From contig NZ_SMJX01000050.1 in NCBI RefSeq assembly GCF_004348535.1, forward strand, positions 1-38,093: DNA of 38,093 nucleotides. Direction: 5' to 3'. Below the pieces are notes generated by a model. The model was given only the letters and a program-made list of their open reading frames with translations. It had not been told where the DNA came from and ran no database searches. Shown in pieces: positions 28,010 to 36,212 of this stretch. Source of the DNA: Actinomadura sp. KC216 (GTDB taxonomy: Bacteria; Actinomycetota; Actinomycetes; Streptosporangiales; Streptosporangiaceae). Every line of letters begins with the position of its first letter. Position 1 is the stretch's first letter. The position numbers and the translations under genes are program-made.

Positions 28010-28192
28010 CCGCCTGGCTCCCGCCTGGGCTCGCGCCCCTCGCGTCCGCCGTGCCGGGCATCGCACCCAAAGCCACGATGAACGACCACACCCCGCCAGT
28101 CCAGACACTCCTGCCTCACCCGTCGGGGGCCAGAAGTGGGCGTCGAGCGGAGCTCGTCCGTCGGATGGTGGTGGGCGGGGGCTGGAGGACGG

Positions 28193-29527
28193 TCAGTCGA
28201 CGGGCGTGTCCTCGGGCGATCCGGCCGCGATCCCGGCGAGGACGTCGAGCGCCCGCGCGAGGGTCTCCGGGGGCGGCGACGCGAGGCCGACGCGGACGGC
28301 GCGCGGCGCGGCGGCCGTCCCGGCGGCGAAGGCGGCGGCGGGCGTGACGGCGATCCCGTGCCGCGCCGCCGCGGCCACGAACGTGTCGGCGCGCCACGGG
28401 GACGGCAGCTCCCACCAGCGGAAATAGGAGACCGGGCCGGTCCCGGCACCGGGCAGGCGGCCGGCGGCGATGCGGCTGCGGGACGCGGCGTCCGCGCGCT
28501 TGGCGCGGGTCACCGACGCGACGGTGCCGTCGGCGATCCAGCCGGACGCCGCCGCGAGCGCGAACCCGGTCGGCGCCCACGCGCCGGAGCGCAGGGCGGC
28601 GGCGACGCGCCCGGCCAGCGCGGGCGGCGGGACGGCGAACCCGACGCTCAGGCCCGGCGCGAGGCGCTTGGAGAGGCTGTCGACCACGACCGTGTGCCGC
28701 GCTGCGAAGGACGCCAGCGGCGCGGGAGCGTCCTCGCTGAGGAACGCCCACACGCGGTCCTCGATCGCGGGGAGGCCGAGCCGTTCCAGGGTCTCGGCCA
28801 GCTCGGCGCGGCGTCCCCGCGGCATCGTCGTCCCGTACGGGTTGTGCAGGGTGGGCTGGACGTACACGGCGCCGAGCGGGGCGGCGCGGTGGGCGTCGGC
28901 GAGGGTGTCCGGGATCAGCCCGTGCCCGTCGGACGCGACCGGGACGAGCGTCACGCCGAGCCGCGCCGCGATCCCCTTGATCACCGGATAGGTCAGCGCC
29001 TCGACCGCGAGCCGCCCGCCCGGCGGCACGAGCGCGGCCACGGTGCCCGCGATCGCCTGCCGCCCGTTCCCGGCGAACAGGACGCCGGACGGGTCGGGCC
29101 GCCATCCGGGCGCGGCGAGCAGCTCCGCCGCCGACTCGCGGGCCGCGGGCGTGCCCGCGACGCCGGTGGGCCCGAGCGCCGCGCCGAGGACGTCCGGGCG
29201 CAGCAGCCGCTCCATCCCGGCCGCCAGCAACGCCGCCTGTCCGGGCATCACGGGATAGCTGAGCTCCAGGTCGACTCGGGCGTCCGCGGGCTCGGCCAGC
29301 GCCGGGACGGCCGCGCGCTCCGCCGCCCGGACGAACGTCCCGCGGCCCACCTCGCCGACCACGAGCCCGCGCCGCCCGAGCTCCCGGTACACGCGGCTCG
29401 CCGTCGAGGCCGCGATGCCGCGCTCCCGCGCGAAGGCGCGCTGCGGCGGCAGCCGGTCGCCCGGACGCAGCCGCCCCGCCGCGATGTCGGCGGCCACCGC
29501 GTCCGCGACCCGCCGGTAGTCCTCCAT
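28193..29527 (-). CDS. MocR-type transcriptional regulator (GntR HTH + aminotransferase domain)
   Basis: A 444-residue MocR-family protein: an N-terminal winged helix (about 2-72, GDRLPPQRAFARERGIAASTASRVYRELGR) joined to a class I aminotransferase-fold domain (about 95-440). The PLP lysine is Lys287 in VDSLSKRLAPG; NPYGTTM supplies the usual substrate Asn. PLP or an amine/amino acid is therefore the likely effector. The ATG at 29527 has GGAGG eight bases upstream. It is divergent from a LysE-type exporter across 97 bases that hold a direct repeat, the typical MocR operator form, so it probably controls that exporter and itself. Confidence 0.94.
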   Translation of the reverse strand: MEDYRRVADAVAADIAAGRLRPGDRLPPQRAFARERGIAASTASRVYRELGRRGLVVGEVGRGTFVRAAERAAVPALAEPADARVDLELSYPVMPGQAALLAAGMERLLRPDVLGAALGPTGVAGTPAARESAAELLAAPGWRPDPSGVLFAGNGRQAIAGTVAALVPPGGRLAVEALTYPVIKGIAARLGVTLVPVASDGHGLIPDTLADAHRAAPLGAVYVQPTLHNPYGTTMPRGRRAELAETLERLGLPAIEDRVWAFLSEDAPAPLASFAARHTVVVDSLSKRLAPGLSVGFAVPPPALAGRVAAALRSGAWAPTGFALAAASGWIADGTVASVTRAKRADAASRSRIAAGRLPGAGTGPVSYFRWWELPSPWRADTFVAAAARHGIAVTPAAAFAAGTAAAPRAVRVGLASPPPETLARALDVLAGIAAGSPEDTPVD

Positions 29528-29542
29528 CCCGCCGCACCTCCG

Positions 29543-29578
29543 ATTGCACTGAGATCAATGTAATTATTGCACTGAGAT
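29543..29578. promoter_or_regulatory. Direct-repeat operator for the MocR regulator
   Basis: ATTGCACTGAGAT occurs at 29543-29555 and again at 29566-29578, start to start 23 bases (about two helix turns). The second copy overlaps the -35 box TTGCAC of a predicted lysE promoter (TTGCAC 29567-29572, 18 bases, TAGCAT 29591-29596). MocR proteins bind direct repeats with such spacing. A further inverted half (AGTGCAAT) lies at 29619-29626, partly over the lysE start codon. Confidence 0.8.
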
Positions 29579-29624
29579 TGATCGGACATCTAGCATCGGA
29601 TCACATCGAGATGTCAGGAGTGCA

Positions 29625-30263
29625 ATGATCTCGTCCAGCGCCGTGGCGGCCATCGCGATCTTCGCCCTCGGGCTCGTGCTCACCCCGGGACCCAACATGA
29701 TCTACCTGGTGTCGCGGTCGGTGACGCAGGGCCGCCGCGCCGGGATGATCTCGCTCGCCGGGGTCGCCGCCGGGTTCCTCGTCTACGTCGCCGCCGTGAC
29801 CGCGGGCATCGCCACCGTGTTCACGCTCGTCCCGGAGGTCTACACCGCGATCAAGGTCGCGGGCGCGGCGTACCTGCTGTGGCTCGCCTGGCAGGCGGTG
29901 CGGCCGGGCGGCACCACGCCGTTCGCCGTGAAGGACCTGCCCGCCGACCCGCCGCGCCGCCTGTTCGCCATGGGCCTGGTCACCAACCTGCTCAACCCGA
30001 AGATCGCGATCCTGTACGTGTCGCTGCTGCCGCAGTTCGCCGACCCGGAGCGCGGGAACGTCGCCGTCCAGATCATTCTGCTCAGCATCACCCAGATCAC
30101 CATCGCGCTCACCGTCAACGCCCTCATCGTGCTCGGCGCCGGCGGCATCGCGGTGTTCCTGGCCCGGCGGCCCGGCTGGCAGCGGGCCCAGCGCTACCTG
30201 ATGGGCACGGCGCTCGCGGGGATCGCGGTCCAGCTCGGGCTGACCCGCACCGCCGCCCACTGA
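29625..30263 (+). CDS. LysE/RhtB-family amino acid exporter
   Basis: A 212-residue membrane protein with six predicted helices. The family signature is near the N terminus: LTPGPNMIYLVSRSVTQGRRAG (about 19-40), and NLLNPKIAILY (about 121-131) is the second conserved block. Members export amino acids such as lysine, threonine or homoserine lactone, or related amines. AGGAG lies four to five bases before the ATG. The gene is divergent from the MocR regulator, whose PLP-fold sensor could read the exported amine. Exact substrate unknown. Confidence 0.94.
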   Translation: MISSSAVAAIAIFALGLVLTPGPNMIYLVSRSVTQGRRAGMISLAGVAAGFLVYVAAVTAGIATVFTLVPEVYTAIKVAGAAYLLWLAWQAVRPGGTTPFAVKDLPADPPRRLFAMGLVTNLLNPKIAILYVSLLPQFADPERGNVAVQIILLSITQITIALTVNALIVLGAGGIAVFLARRPGWQRAQRYLMGTALAGIAVQLGLTRTAAH

Positions 30264-30323
30264 CCGCCCGCCCCCGCGGGACGGTCAGCGGCAACGGGCG
30301 GGCGGCGACGGGCGCTGGGCGGG

Positions 30324-32483
30324 TCAGACGGGGATCGGGACGCGCTCCTCGGCCTCGCGCGCGGGAAGCGGCGAGGGCCGGACGCGCAGCACCCGGGCCG
30401 CCCACCCCGGCAGCCACCAGTTCCACCGCCCGAACAGCGACACCGCCGCCGGGACGAGCAGCGCCCGCACCACGGTCGCGTCCAGCAGGATCCCGAGCCC
30501 GAGCCCGGTAGCGAAGATCTTCACCTCGACGATCGGCGCGGCGGCGAGCGAGGCGAACGCCAGGAACAGGATCAGCGCCGCGCTGGTCACGAGCCGCCCG
30601 GTCCGGCCGAGGCCCTCGACGACGGCGGCCTCGGTGGAGCCGGTCCGGTCGTACTCCTCCCGGAGCCGGGCCAGGATGAACACCTCGTAGTCCATCGACA
30701 GCCCGTACAGGAACGCGAACACCATCGCCGGGACGAACGCGGCGATCGAGCCGGTCGCGGAGATGCCCCAGAACAGGTCGCTGCCGTGGCCCTGCTGCCA
30801 CACCAGCACGATCGCGCCGAGGACGGCGGCCAGCGACAGCAGGTTCAGCAGCACCGCCTTCAGCGCCAGCAGCAGCGACCGGAACGCGCGGGCCAGCAGG
30901 ACGAACGTCAGCAGGCAGATGAGCCCCAGCATGTAGGGGAACGTCCCGTACACCTTGTTCGCGAAGTCGATGTCGTTCGCGGCCTCCCCGCCGACCTGCG
31001 CGCCCGGCGGCACCGCGTCGCGGACGGCCTTGACGAGGTCCTTGCCCGCGTCCGTCCCGCCCTCGTCGGCGGGCACGACGGTGATCAGCGCGGTACCGTC
31101 CCGCCGCCACATATCGCCGTCCGGCGCCGCGACCGCGTGCACGCCCCGCAGCCCCCGGAGCTCGGACGCGGCCGCCGCGGGATCCGCGCCCGGCGGCAGC
31201 AGCACGTCCACCGGCGTCAGGACACCGGTCGGCACCCCCGCCCCGCGCAGCTCCGCCAGGCCCTCGTAGGCGGGGCCCGACTTCGCCAGAGCGCCACTGT
31301 GGGGCTCGCCGAGGTTCATCCCCAGCGCGGCGAACGCGAGCCCGCCGAGGACGGCCAGCGCGGCCAGCGCCGCCGGGATCCGGAACCGGACGATCCGCCG
31401 CGCCCACGCCGTCCAGGCACGTCCCGCGCGGGACCCGTCGCTGCGCCACGGCAGCGCGACCCGGTCGAGCGCGGGCCCCATCGTGGCGAGGACGACCGGC
31501 AGCAGCGTCAGCGTCGCCAGCGCGCTCACCCCCGGGATGATCACCCCGCCGTACGCCACGCTGCGCATGAACTCGACCGGCATCACCAGCATCGCGACGA
31601 GCCCGATCCCGACGGCGGCGGCGCTGAACACCACCGCGTGCCCGGCCGTGGCCATCGCGCGCCGGGTCGCCTCGTCGGCGGACAGGCCGCGCGCCCGCTC
31701 CTCCCGCCACCGCGTCACCAGCAGCAGCGAGTAGTCGACGGCGACACCGAGCCCGATCAGCGCGACGACGAACTGCACCATGAAGTTCACGTCGGTGACG
31801 CCCGTGATCCCGTAGACGAGCAGGAACGAGGTGAGGATCGACACGGTCGCGATCACCAGCGGCACGATCGCCAGCACCGACCCGAACACGAACGCGAGGA
31901 CGACCAGGGCCCCGAGCCCGCCGATGAGCGTCTCGGTGAGGACGCTCGGCCCCTCGCTGCCCGCCTCGTCCGCGAGCCCGTCCATGCTCGTCACGCGCAC
32001 CTCGGCCCCGGCGGGCAGGTGCGGCCGCATCGCCTCGGCGAGCGGCCCGGCCGGTTCGGGCCCGTCGTCGATCTCGCTGGCCCCCGGCTCGACGTGCGGG
32101 TACACGAGGCCGTAGACGACCCGGCCGCCGCCGGCGGTGAAGCGGGCGTCGCCCGTGGTCCCGTACGACACGACGCGGGCGCCGAGCCGCTCACCGCCCG
32201 CCGCGAACGCCTTCGTCAGCGCGTCGCGGACGCCGGGGGAGTCCGCGGTCGTCCCGGCGGGCAGCGTGACGACCGGGACCTCGGGCTTCTCGTCACCGCC
32301 CGTCCCGTAGGCGCGGAGGATCGCCGCGTTGGCGTCCCGCGCCGCCGAGCCGGGCGGCGCGAAGTCCTCGGTGAGCCGGTCGGGCACCTGCGTGACGGCG
32401 AAGGCGCCCGCGCACGCGGCGGCCAGCCACACCAGGCCGATCAGCAGCCGGTGCCGGAGCACGAAATCGGAGAATCTGTCCAT
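30324..32483 (-). CDS. MMPL/RND-type membrane transporter
   Basis: A 719-residue transporter with about twelve membrane helices in two halves, each led by a large extracytoplasmic loop. Both proton-relay style motifs are present: GLGVAVDYSLLLVTRWREE (about 235-253) and GLSMDYEVFILARLREEYD (about 590-608). MMPL proteins export lipids, antibiotics or other hydrophobic compounds using the proton gradient. ATG at 32483; a GTG at 32489 would add two residues. Divergent from an OmpR-type regulator and kinase pair with a perfect inverted repeat between, so expression is probably controlled by that pair. Confidence 0.94.
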   Translation of the reverse strand: MDRFSDFVLRHRLLIGLVWLAAACAGAFAVTQVPDRLTEDFAPPGSAARDANAAILRAYGTGGDEKPEVPVVTLPAGTTADSPGVRDALTKAFAAGGERLGARVVSYGTTGDARFTAGGGRVVYGLVYPHVEPGASEIDDGPEPAGPLAEAMRPHLPAGAEVRVTSMDGLADEAGSEGPSVLTETLIGGLGALVVLAFVFGSVLAIVPLVIATVSILTSFLLVYGITGVTDVNFMVQFVVALIGLGVAVDYSLLLVTRWREERARGLSADEATRRAMATAGHAVVFSAAAVGIGLVAMLVMPVEFMRSVAYGGVIIPGVSALATLTLLPVVLATMGPALDRVALPWRSDGSRAGRAWTAWARRIVRFRIPAALAALAVLGGLAFAALGMNLGEPHSGALAKSGPAYEGLAELRGAGVPTGVLTPVDVLLPPGADPAAAASELRGLRGVHAVAAPDGDMWRRDGTALITVVPADEGGTDAGKDLVKAVRDAVPPGAQVGGEAANDIDFANKVYGTFPYMLGLICLLTFVLLARAFRSLLLALKAVLLNLLSLAAVLGAIVLVWQQGHGSDLFWGISATGSIAAFVPAMVFAFLYGLSMDYEVFILARLREEYDRTGSTEAAVVEGLGRTGRLVTSAALILFLAFASLAAAPIVEVKIFATGLGLGILLDATVVRALLVPAAVSLFGRWNWWLPGWAARVLRVRPSPLPAREAEERVPIPV

Positions 32484-32534
32484 GCGCACAACTGCAGCGG
32501 CCCGCTCTTCCGGCGCCGTGTGAACGCCCTTGGG

Positions 32535-32575
32535 GATCCCTGTGAAACCCGACTTGAACCGGCCTCACAGGGATC
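32535..32575. promoter_or_regulatory. Perfect inverted repeat in the MMPL/response-regulator promoter
   Basis: GATCCCTGTGA (32535-32545) and TCACAGGGATC (32565-32575) form a perfect 11-bp inverted repeat, half-sites 30 bases apart centre to centre. A further CCCACAGGA follows at 32585-32593. A predicted rightward promoter (TTGAAC 32554-32559, 17 bases, CTAAGA 32577-32582) is interleaved with the right arm. This is the likely binding site of the adjacent OmpR-type regulator. Confidence 0.8.
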
Positions 32576-32638
32576 TCTAAGACGTCCCACAGGACGCCCG
32601 CAGTGCGCCCGGACGCGGCCACCCGCGAGACTGGCCCC

Positions 32639-33331
32639 GTGACGCCCACCAAGATCCTCGTCGTGGACGACGAGGCCTACCTCGCCGACCTCGTCGCGAC
32701 CGCGCTGCGCTACGAGGGCTTCGAGACGGCCGTGGCCGGGTCGGGCGCGGAGGCGCTGGCGAGCATCCCGCGCTTCGGCCCCGACCTGATCGTCCTGGAC
32801 GTGATGCTCCCGGACGGCTCGGGCCTGGACGCCTGCGCCCGGCTCCGCCGCGACGGCTGCCAGGCCCCCGTCGTGTTCCTCACCGCCCGCGACGCCACCG
32901 AGGACAAGATCAAGGGCCTGACGGTCGGCGGCGACGACTACGTCACCAAGCCGTTCAGCCTGGAGGAGCTGATCGCCCGGATCCGCGCCGTGCTGCGCCG
33001 CACGAGGCCCGCCGGGCGGGACCGGGCCCGGCTGTCGTTCGCCGACCTGGAGCTCGACGAGGACACCTACGAGGTGCGGCGCGGCGGCGTCCTGGTCGAC
33101 CTCACGCCCACCGAGTTCAAGCTGCTGCGCTACCTGCTCCTCAACGCCGGGCGTGTGCTGACCAAGCGGCAGATCCTCGACCACGTGTGGCAGTACGACT
33201 TCGGCGGCGGCGACGGCGTCGTCCAGACCTACGTCAGCTACCTGCGCCGCAAGCTCGACGACCGCGACCCGCGCCTGATCCACACCGTCCCGCGCGTCGG
33301 GTACATCCTCCGCATGCCCCGGGAGGGCTGA
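32639..33331 (+). CDS. OmpR-family response regulator
   Basis: A 230-residue regulator. The receiver domain (about 4-120) has the acidic pair Asp10-Asp11, phosphoacceptor Asp54 in LIVLDVMLPDG, Thr in FLTARD and Lys in YVTKPFS. The C-terminal winged helix (about 135-228) reads LTPTEFKLLRYLL and VVQTYVSYLRRKL, typical of OmpR/PhoB DNA binding. GTG at 32639 matches the usual family start; an in-frame GTG at 32603 with AGGA upstream would add twelve residues. The stop overlaps the kinase start by one base (TGATG). Likely activates or represses the divergent MMPL gene. Confidence 0.94.
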   Translation: MTPTKILVVDDEAYLADLVATALRYEGFETAVAGSGAEALASIPRFGPDLIVLDVMLPDGSGLDACARLRRDGCQAPVVFLTARDATEDKIKGLTVGGDDYVTKPFSLEELIARIRAVLRRTRPAGRDRARLSFADLELDEDTYEVRRGGVLVDLTPTEFKLLRYLLLNAGRVLTKRQILDHVWQYDFGGGDGVVQTYVSYLRRKLDDRDPRLIHTVPRVGYILRMPREG

Positions 33332-34818
33332 TGTCGCTGCGCAGGCGGATCGTGCTGACCCAGCTCGCGCTGCTGGCGCTCGGCCTGCTGACCGCCGGCG
33401 CGTCGAGCTTCGCCGCGCTGAACGACTGGAAGAACGACAGCGAGCACCAGCGGATGACCGCCGTCGGGCGCGAGGCCGCCGCGCTGTTCGCCGAGAGCGG
33501 CCCGGGCGGCTCGTGGTCGCGGCTCTCGGAGGCGACCTCCGACCTGGACCGGCTGTGGCGCGCGGCCGGCGACGGCGGCGGCCTGCCGCTGTTCCTCCAG
33601 GTCCGCCGCGCCGACGGCACGGTGGTGGAGACCGTCTCGTTCGTCGGCGAGCCGCCGCTCCCGGACGACGTGCGCCCCGGCAAGGCGACCGGCGGCAACC
33701 CCGACGGGGAGCGGTACGTCCGCACCGAGGCCGGGCCCCGCCCCGGCAAGGGCGAGGACGACGGCCTGTTCGGGCGCGAGGGGCCCGACTGGCTGGTCCG
33801 CACCGCCTGGGTCCCCGGCGGGCGGCACTACCTCGTCACGGCCATGCGCACCACCGAGCAGGACGAGTTCTTCGGCCGCACCCTCGGCACCCAGATCAGC
33901 GTCACGCTCGTGGTGCTCGTCGGCGTCGGGCTGCTGGTGTGGCGGGCCGTCCGCCGCGCCACCCGCCCGCTGGAGGAGATCGCCGCGACCGCCGCGCGGA
34001 TCGGCGACGGCGACCTCGGCCGCCGGCTCGCCGTGCACGGCCCGAAGACCGAGGTGGGACGGCTCGCCGAGGCGCTGAACGGCATGCTCGCGCAGATCGA
34101 GGCGTCGTTCCGGGAGCGGGAGGCGTCCCGGGACCGGCTGCGCCGCTTCGTCGCCGACGCCTCCCACGAGCTGCGCACCCCGGTCGCGACCGTCCGCGGC
34201 TACGCCGAGCTGTTCCGCCGCGGCGCCGCGGACCGGCCCGAGGACCTCGCCAAGGCGATGCGCCGCATCGAGTCGGAGGCCGAGCGGATGGGCCGCCTCG
34301 TCGACGAGATGCTCCTGCTCGCCCGGCTGGACCAGGGCCGCCCCCTGGAGCGCGAGCCCGTCGACCTGGCCGCCCTCGCCGCCGACGCGGTCGCCGACGC
34401 CGCCGTCGTCGAGCCGGACCGCCCGCTCGCCCTGGAAGGGGACGGCCCGGTCGTCGTCACCGGCGACGCCGGACGGCTCCGCCAGGTCCTGGACAACCTG
34501 CTGGCGAACGTCCGGCGCCACACGCCCGCCGGGACGGCCGCGACCGTCCGCGTGTCCGAACGCGACGGGGAGGCGGTCCTGGAAGTCGCAGACGAGGGCC
34601 CCGGAATCCCGGCCGGCGACCGCGCCCGCGTGTTCGAGCGCTTCTACCGGACCGACCAGTCGAGATCCCGCGACCGCGGCGGCTCCGGCCTCGGCCTGTC
34701 GATCGTCGCGGCCGTCGCCGAGGCCCACGGCGGCCGAGCGTCCGCCGCGGACGCCCCGGGCGGCGGCGCCGTGTTCACGATCACGCTGCCACGCCGGAAC
34801 GCCACGTCCTTGCCATGA
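33331..34818 (+). CDS. Sensor histidine kinase, HisKA type (partner of the OmpR regulator)
   Basis: A 495-residue kinase: membrane helix 1 (about 8-30), extracellular sensor region (about 31-185) rich in Gly and Asp, membrane helix 2 (about 190-210), HAMP linker (about 212-265), HisKA segment with phosphoacceptor His279 in DASHELRTPVATV, and HATPase with N-box NLLANVRRH, then DEGPGIP and GGSGLGLSIV. Start ATG at 33331 overlaps the regulator stop by one base, so kinase and regulator are co-translated partners. The signal is unknown; the link with an MMPL exporter suggests envelope stress or a hydrophobic toxin. Confidence 0.95.
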   Translation: MSLRRRIVLTQLALLALGLLTAGASSFAALNDWKNDSEHQRMTAVGREAAALFAESGPGGSWSRLSEATSDLDRLWRAAGDGGGLPLFLQVRRADGTVVETVSFVGEPPLPDDVRPGKATGGNPDGERYVRTEAGPRPGKGEDDGLFGREGPDWLVRTAWVPGGRHYLVTAMRTTEQDEFFGRTLGTQISVTLVVLVGVGLLVWRAVRRATRPLEEIAATAARIGDGDLGRRLAVHGPKTEVGRLAEALNGMLAQIEASFREREASRDRLRRFVADASHELRTPVATVRGYAELFRRGAADRPEDLAKAMRRIESEAERMGRLVDEMLLLARLDQGRPLEREPVDLAALAADAVADAAVVEPDRPLALEGDGPVVVTGDAGRLRQVLDNLLANVRRHTPAGTAATVRVSERDGEAVLEVADEGPGIPAGDRARVFERFYRTDQSRSRDRGGSGLGLSIVAAVAEAHGGRASAADAPGGGAVFTITLPRRNATSLP

Positions 34819-34825
34819 TGGCCGG

Positions 34826-35704
34826 GTGATCGCACAACGAGAGGACGGCACCGGCCCGCCCGGCGAGCGGCGGCCCGACGCGTCCATGTCGCTCCTCGCC
34901 GACCTGTTCAGCGGCAAGCTCCTCGATCACGGCTACGCGGAGGCCGCGGCACGCCGCGCCGCCGCCGGCGAATCCGGCCCGGCCGGGGGACGGCTGCGCG
35001 GCGGCGGCGTCCTGCTCGTCCTCGTCCTCGCCGGGACGCTGATCGCCGTCGCGGGGGCGGAGGTCCGGCGCGGCGAGCCCGTGGCCGCGCAGGAGCGCTC
35101 CCGGCTCGTGGGCGAGATCAACGCCCGCACCGCCGAGACCGACGGCCTCCAGCGCCGCCTCGACCGGCTCCGGGCCGAAACCGAGCGCCGCCGGGCCGCC
35201 GCGCTCGCCCGCAGCGAGGACGGCCGCCGCGCCCGCAGGCACCTCGCCGCCGCGGCCGCGGCCGCCGCGGCGGAGCCCGCCACCGGCGAGGCGCTGATCG
35301 TCACCCTGGACGACGCGCCCGGTGACGGCCCGGAAGGGCGGCCCGCCGACACCGGGGGCCGGGTCTATGATCAGGACCTCCAGGTCCTGGTGAACGGGCT
35401 CTGGGCGGCGGGCGCCGCGGCCATCGGCGTCAACGGGCAGCGGCTCACCGCGGCGACGGCGATCCGCGCCGCCGGCGAGGCGATCCTGGTCGACTACCGG
35501 CCGCTCGGCCGCCCCTACGAGGTCACGGCGCTCGGCGACCCCGGCCGCCTGCGGGACGCGTTCTCCGGCTCCGCCGCCGACCGGCGGCTGCGGGCCCTGA
35601 CCGAACGCTTCAAGATCAGATACGACACGCGCCGCGCCGCCGGCGCGCGCCTGCCCGCCGCGGGCGCCGTCCGGCTGCGCCACGCCCGCGAGGCGGGCCG
35701 GTGA
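34826..35704 (+). CDS. DUF881 family membrane protein (first copy)
   Basis: Up to 292 residues: one membrane helix (GVLLVLVLAGTLIAVAGAEV, about 61-80), a charged coiled coil (about 90-135, with LQRRLDRLRAETERRR), an Ala-rich stretch, then the extracytoplasmic DUF881 domain (about 150-280) with ALIVTLDDAPG, LQVLVNGLWAAGAAAIGVNGQRLT and YEVTALGDP. The layout resembles divisome-type membrane proteins, and the family lies in a conserved row with Sbp and a second DUF881 gene. It starts 7 bases after the kinase stop; the GTG at 34826 lacks a good ribosome site, and an ATG at 34886 is the alternative. Function is unproven. Confidence 0.9.
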   Translation: MIAQREDGTGPPGERRPDASMSLLADLFSGKLLDHGYAEAAARRAAAGESGPAGGRLRGGGVLLVLVLAGTLIAVAGAEVRRGEPVAAQERSRLVGEINARTAETDGLQRRLDRLRAETERRRAAALARSEDGRRARRHLAAAAAAAAAEPATGEALIVTLDDAPGDGPEGRPADTGGRVYDQDLQVLVNGLWAAGAAAIGVNGQRLTAATAIRAAGEAILVDYRPLGRPYEVTALGDPGRLRDAFSGSAADRRLRALTERFKIRYDTRRAAGARLPAAGAVRLRHAREAGR

Positions 35705-35715
35705 GCCGGAGAGGA

Positions 35716-35871
35716 GGCCCGATGACCGGAGCGAAGCGAGGATCTTCGGGCCGACCACCCCGGGGGTCTGGGGGTCGCCCACCAGAAAGGCAGGGCCCGA
35801 TGACCGGAGCGAAGCGAGGATCTTCGGGCCGGCATCTCGGGGGTCTGGGGGTCGCCCCCCGGAAACGCGGG
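35716..35871 (+). repeat. 78-bp tandem repeat (two copies) inside the DUF881-sbp row
   Basis: Two adjacent units begin at 35716 and 35794. The first 38 bases of each (GGCCCGATGACCGGAGCGAA onward to TCGGGCCG) are identical and carry GGCCCGA/TCGGGCC arms able to form a hairpin; the second half of each contains CGGGGGTCTGGGGGTCGCCC. The units fill most of the 175 bases between the first DUF881 gene and sbp, which are otherwise tightly packed genes. The G-rich part also recurs at 8834-8853. Confidence 0.9.
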
Positions 35872-35879
35872 GGCCGACG

Positions 35880-36212
35880 TTGATCGCGCTGATCGGGCTG
35901 GTGATCGGCGTGGCGCTGGGCCTGCTGCTCCAGCCGGACGTCCCGCTCTGGCTGGAGCCGTACCTGCCGATCGCGATCGTCGCCGCGCTCGACGCGATGT
36001 TCGGCGGGATCAGGGCCCGGCTGGAGGGCATCTTCGACGAGAAGGTGTTCGTGGTGTCGTTCGTCAGCAACACCGTCATCGCCGCGCTGATCGTCTTCCT
36101 CGGCGACAAGCTCGGCGTCGGCTCGCAGCTGTCGACCGGCGTCGTGGTCGTCCTCGGCATCCGGATCTTCTCCAACGCGGCCGGCATCCGGCGGAAGCTG
36201 TTCGGCGCATGA
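35880..36212 (+). CDS. sbp: Small basic protein Sbp (DUF1290)
   Basis: A 110-residue integral membrane protein with about three hydrophobic segments (2-20, 28-45, 57-80). It shows the family pattern: LIGLVIGVALGLLLQP, LPIAIVAALDAMFGGIRARLEG and a basic C terminus RIFSNAAGIRRKLFG. TTG at 35880 is the apparent start, directly after the tandem repeat; an AG-rich ribosome site is not evident. Its stop overlaps the ATG of the second DUF881 gene (ATGA). Found between two DUF881 genes in many actinobacteria; role unproven. Confidence 0.93.
   Translation: MIALIGLVIGVALGLLLQPDVPLWLEPYLPIAIVAALDAMFGGIRARLEGIFDEKVFVVSFVSNTVIAALIVFLGDKLGVGSQLSTGVVVVLGIRIFSNAAGIRRKLFGA

Noticed and set aside
24888..28091. 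Single 1067-residue protein joining the ABC-transporter region and the PLP enzyme
   Set aside because: The upstream part is the wrong frame over the ABC transporter, and the PLP enzyme has its own GTG start with the family's expected N terminus.
24888..34818. Phage or integrative element carrying the accessory genes
   Set aside because: No integrase, transposase, tRNA or att-like direct repeats were seen at the edges, and codon use looks like that of the flanks.
35701..35883. 60-residue ORF between the first DUF881 gene and sbp
   Set aside because: It overlaps the upstream stop by GTGA, which looks attractive, but the whole reading frame is made from the two copies of the 78-bp repeat and overlaps the sbp start. 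The repeated PMTGAKRGSSGR peptide reflects DNA repetition, not a likely gene.
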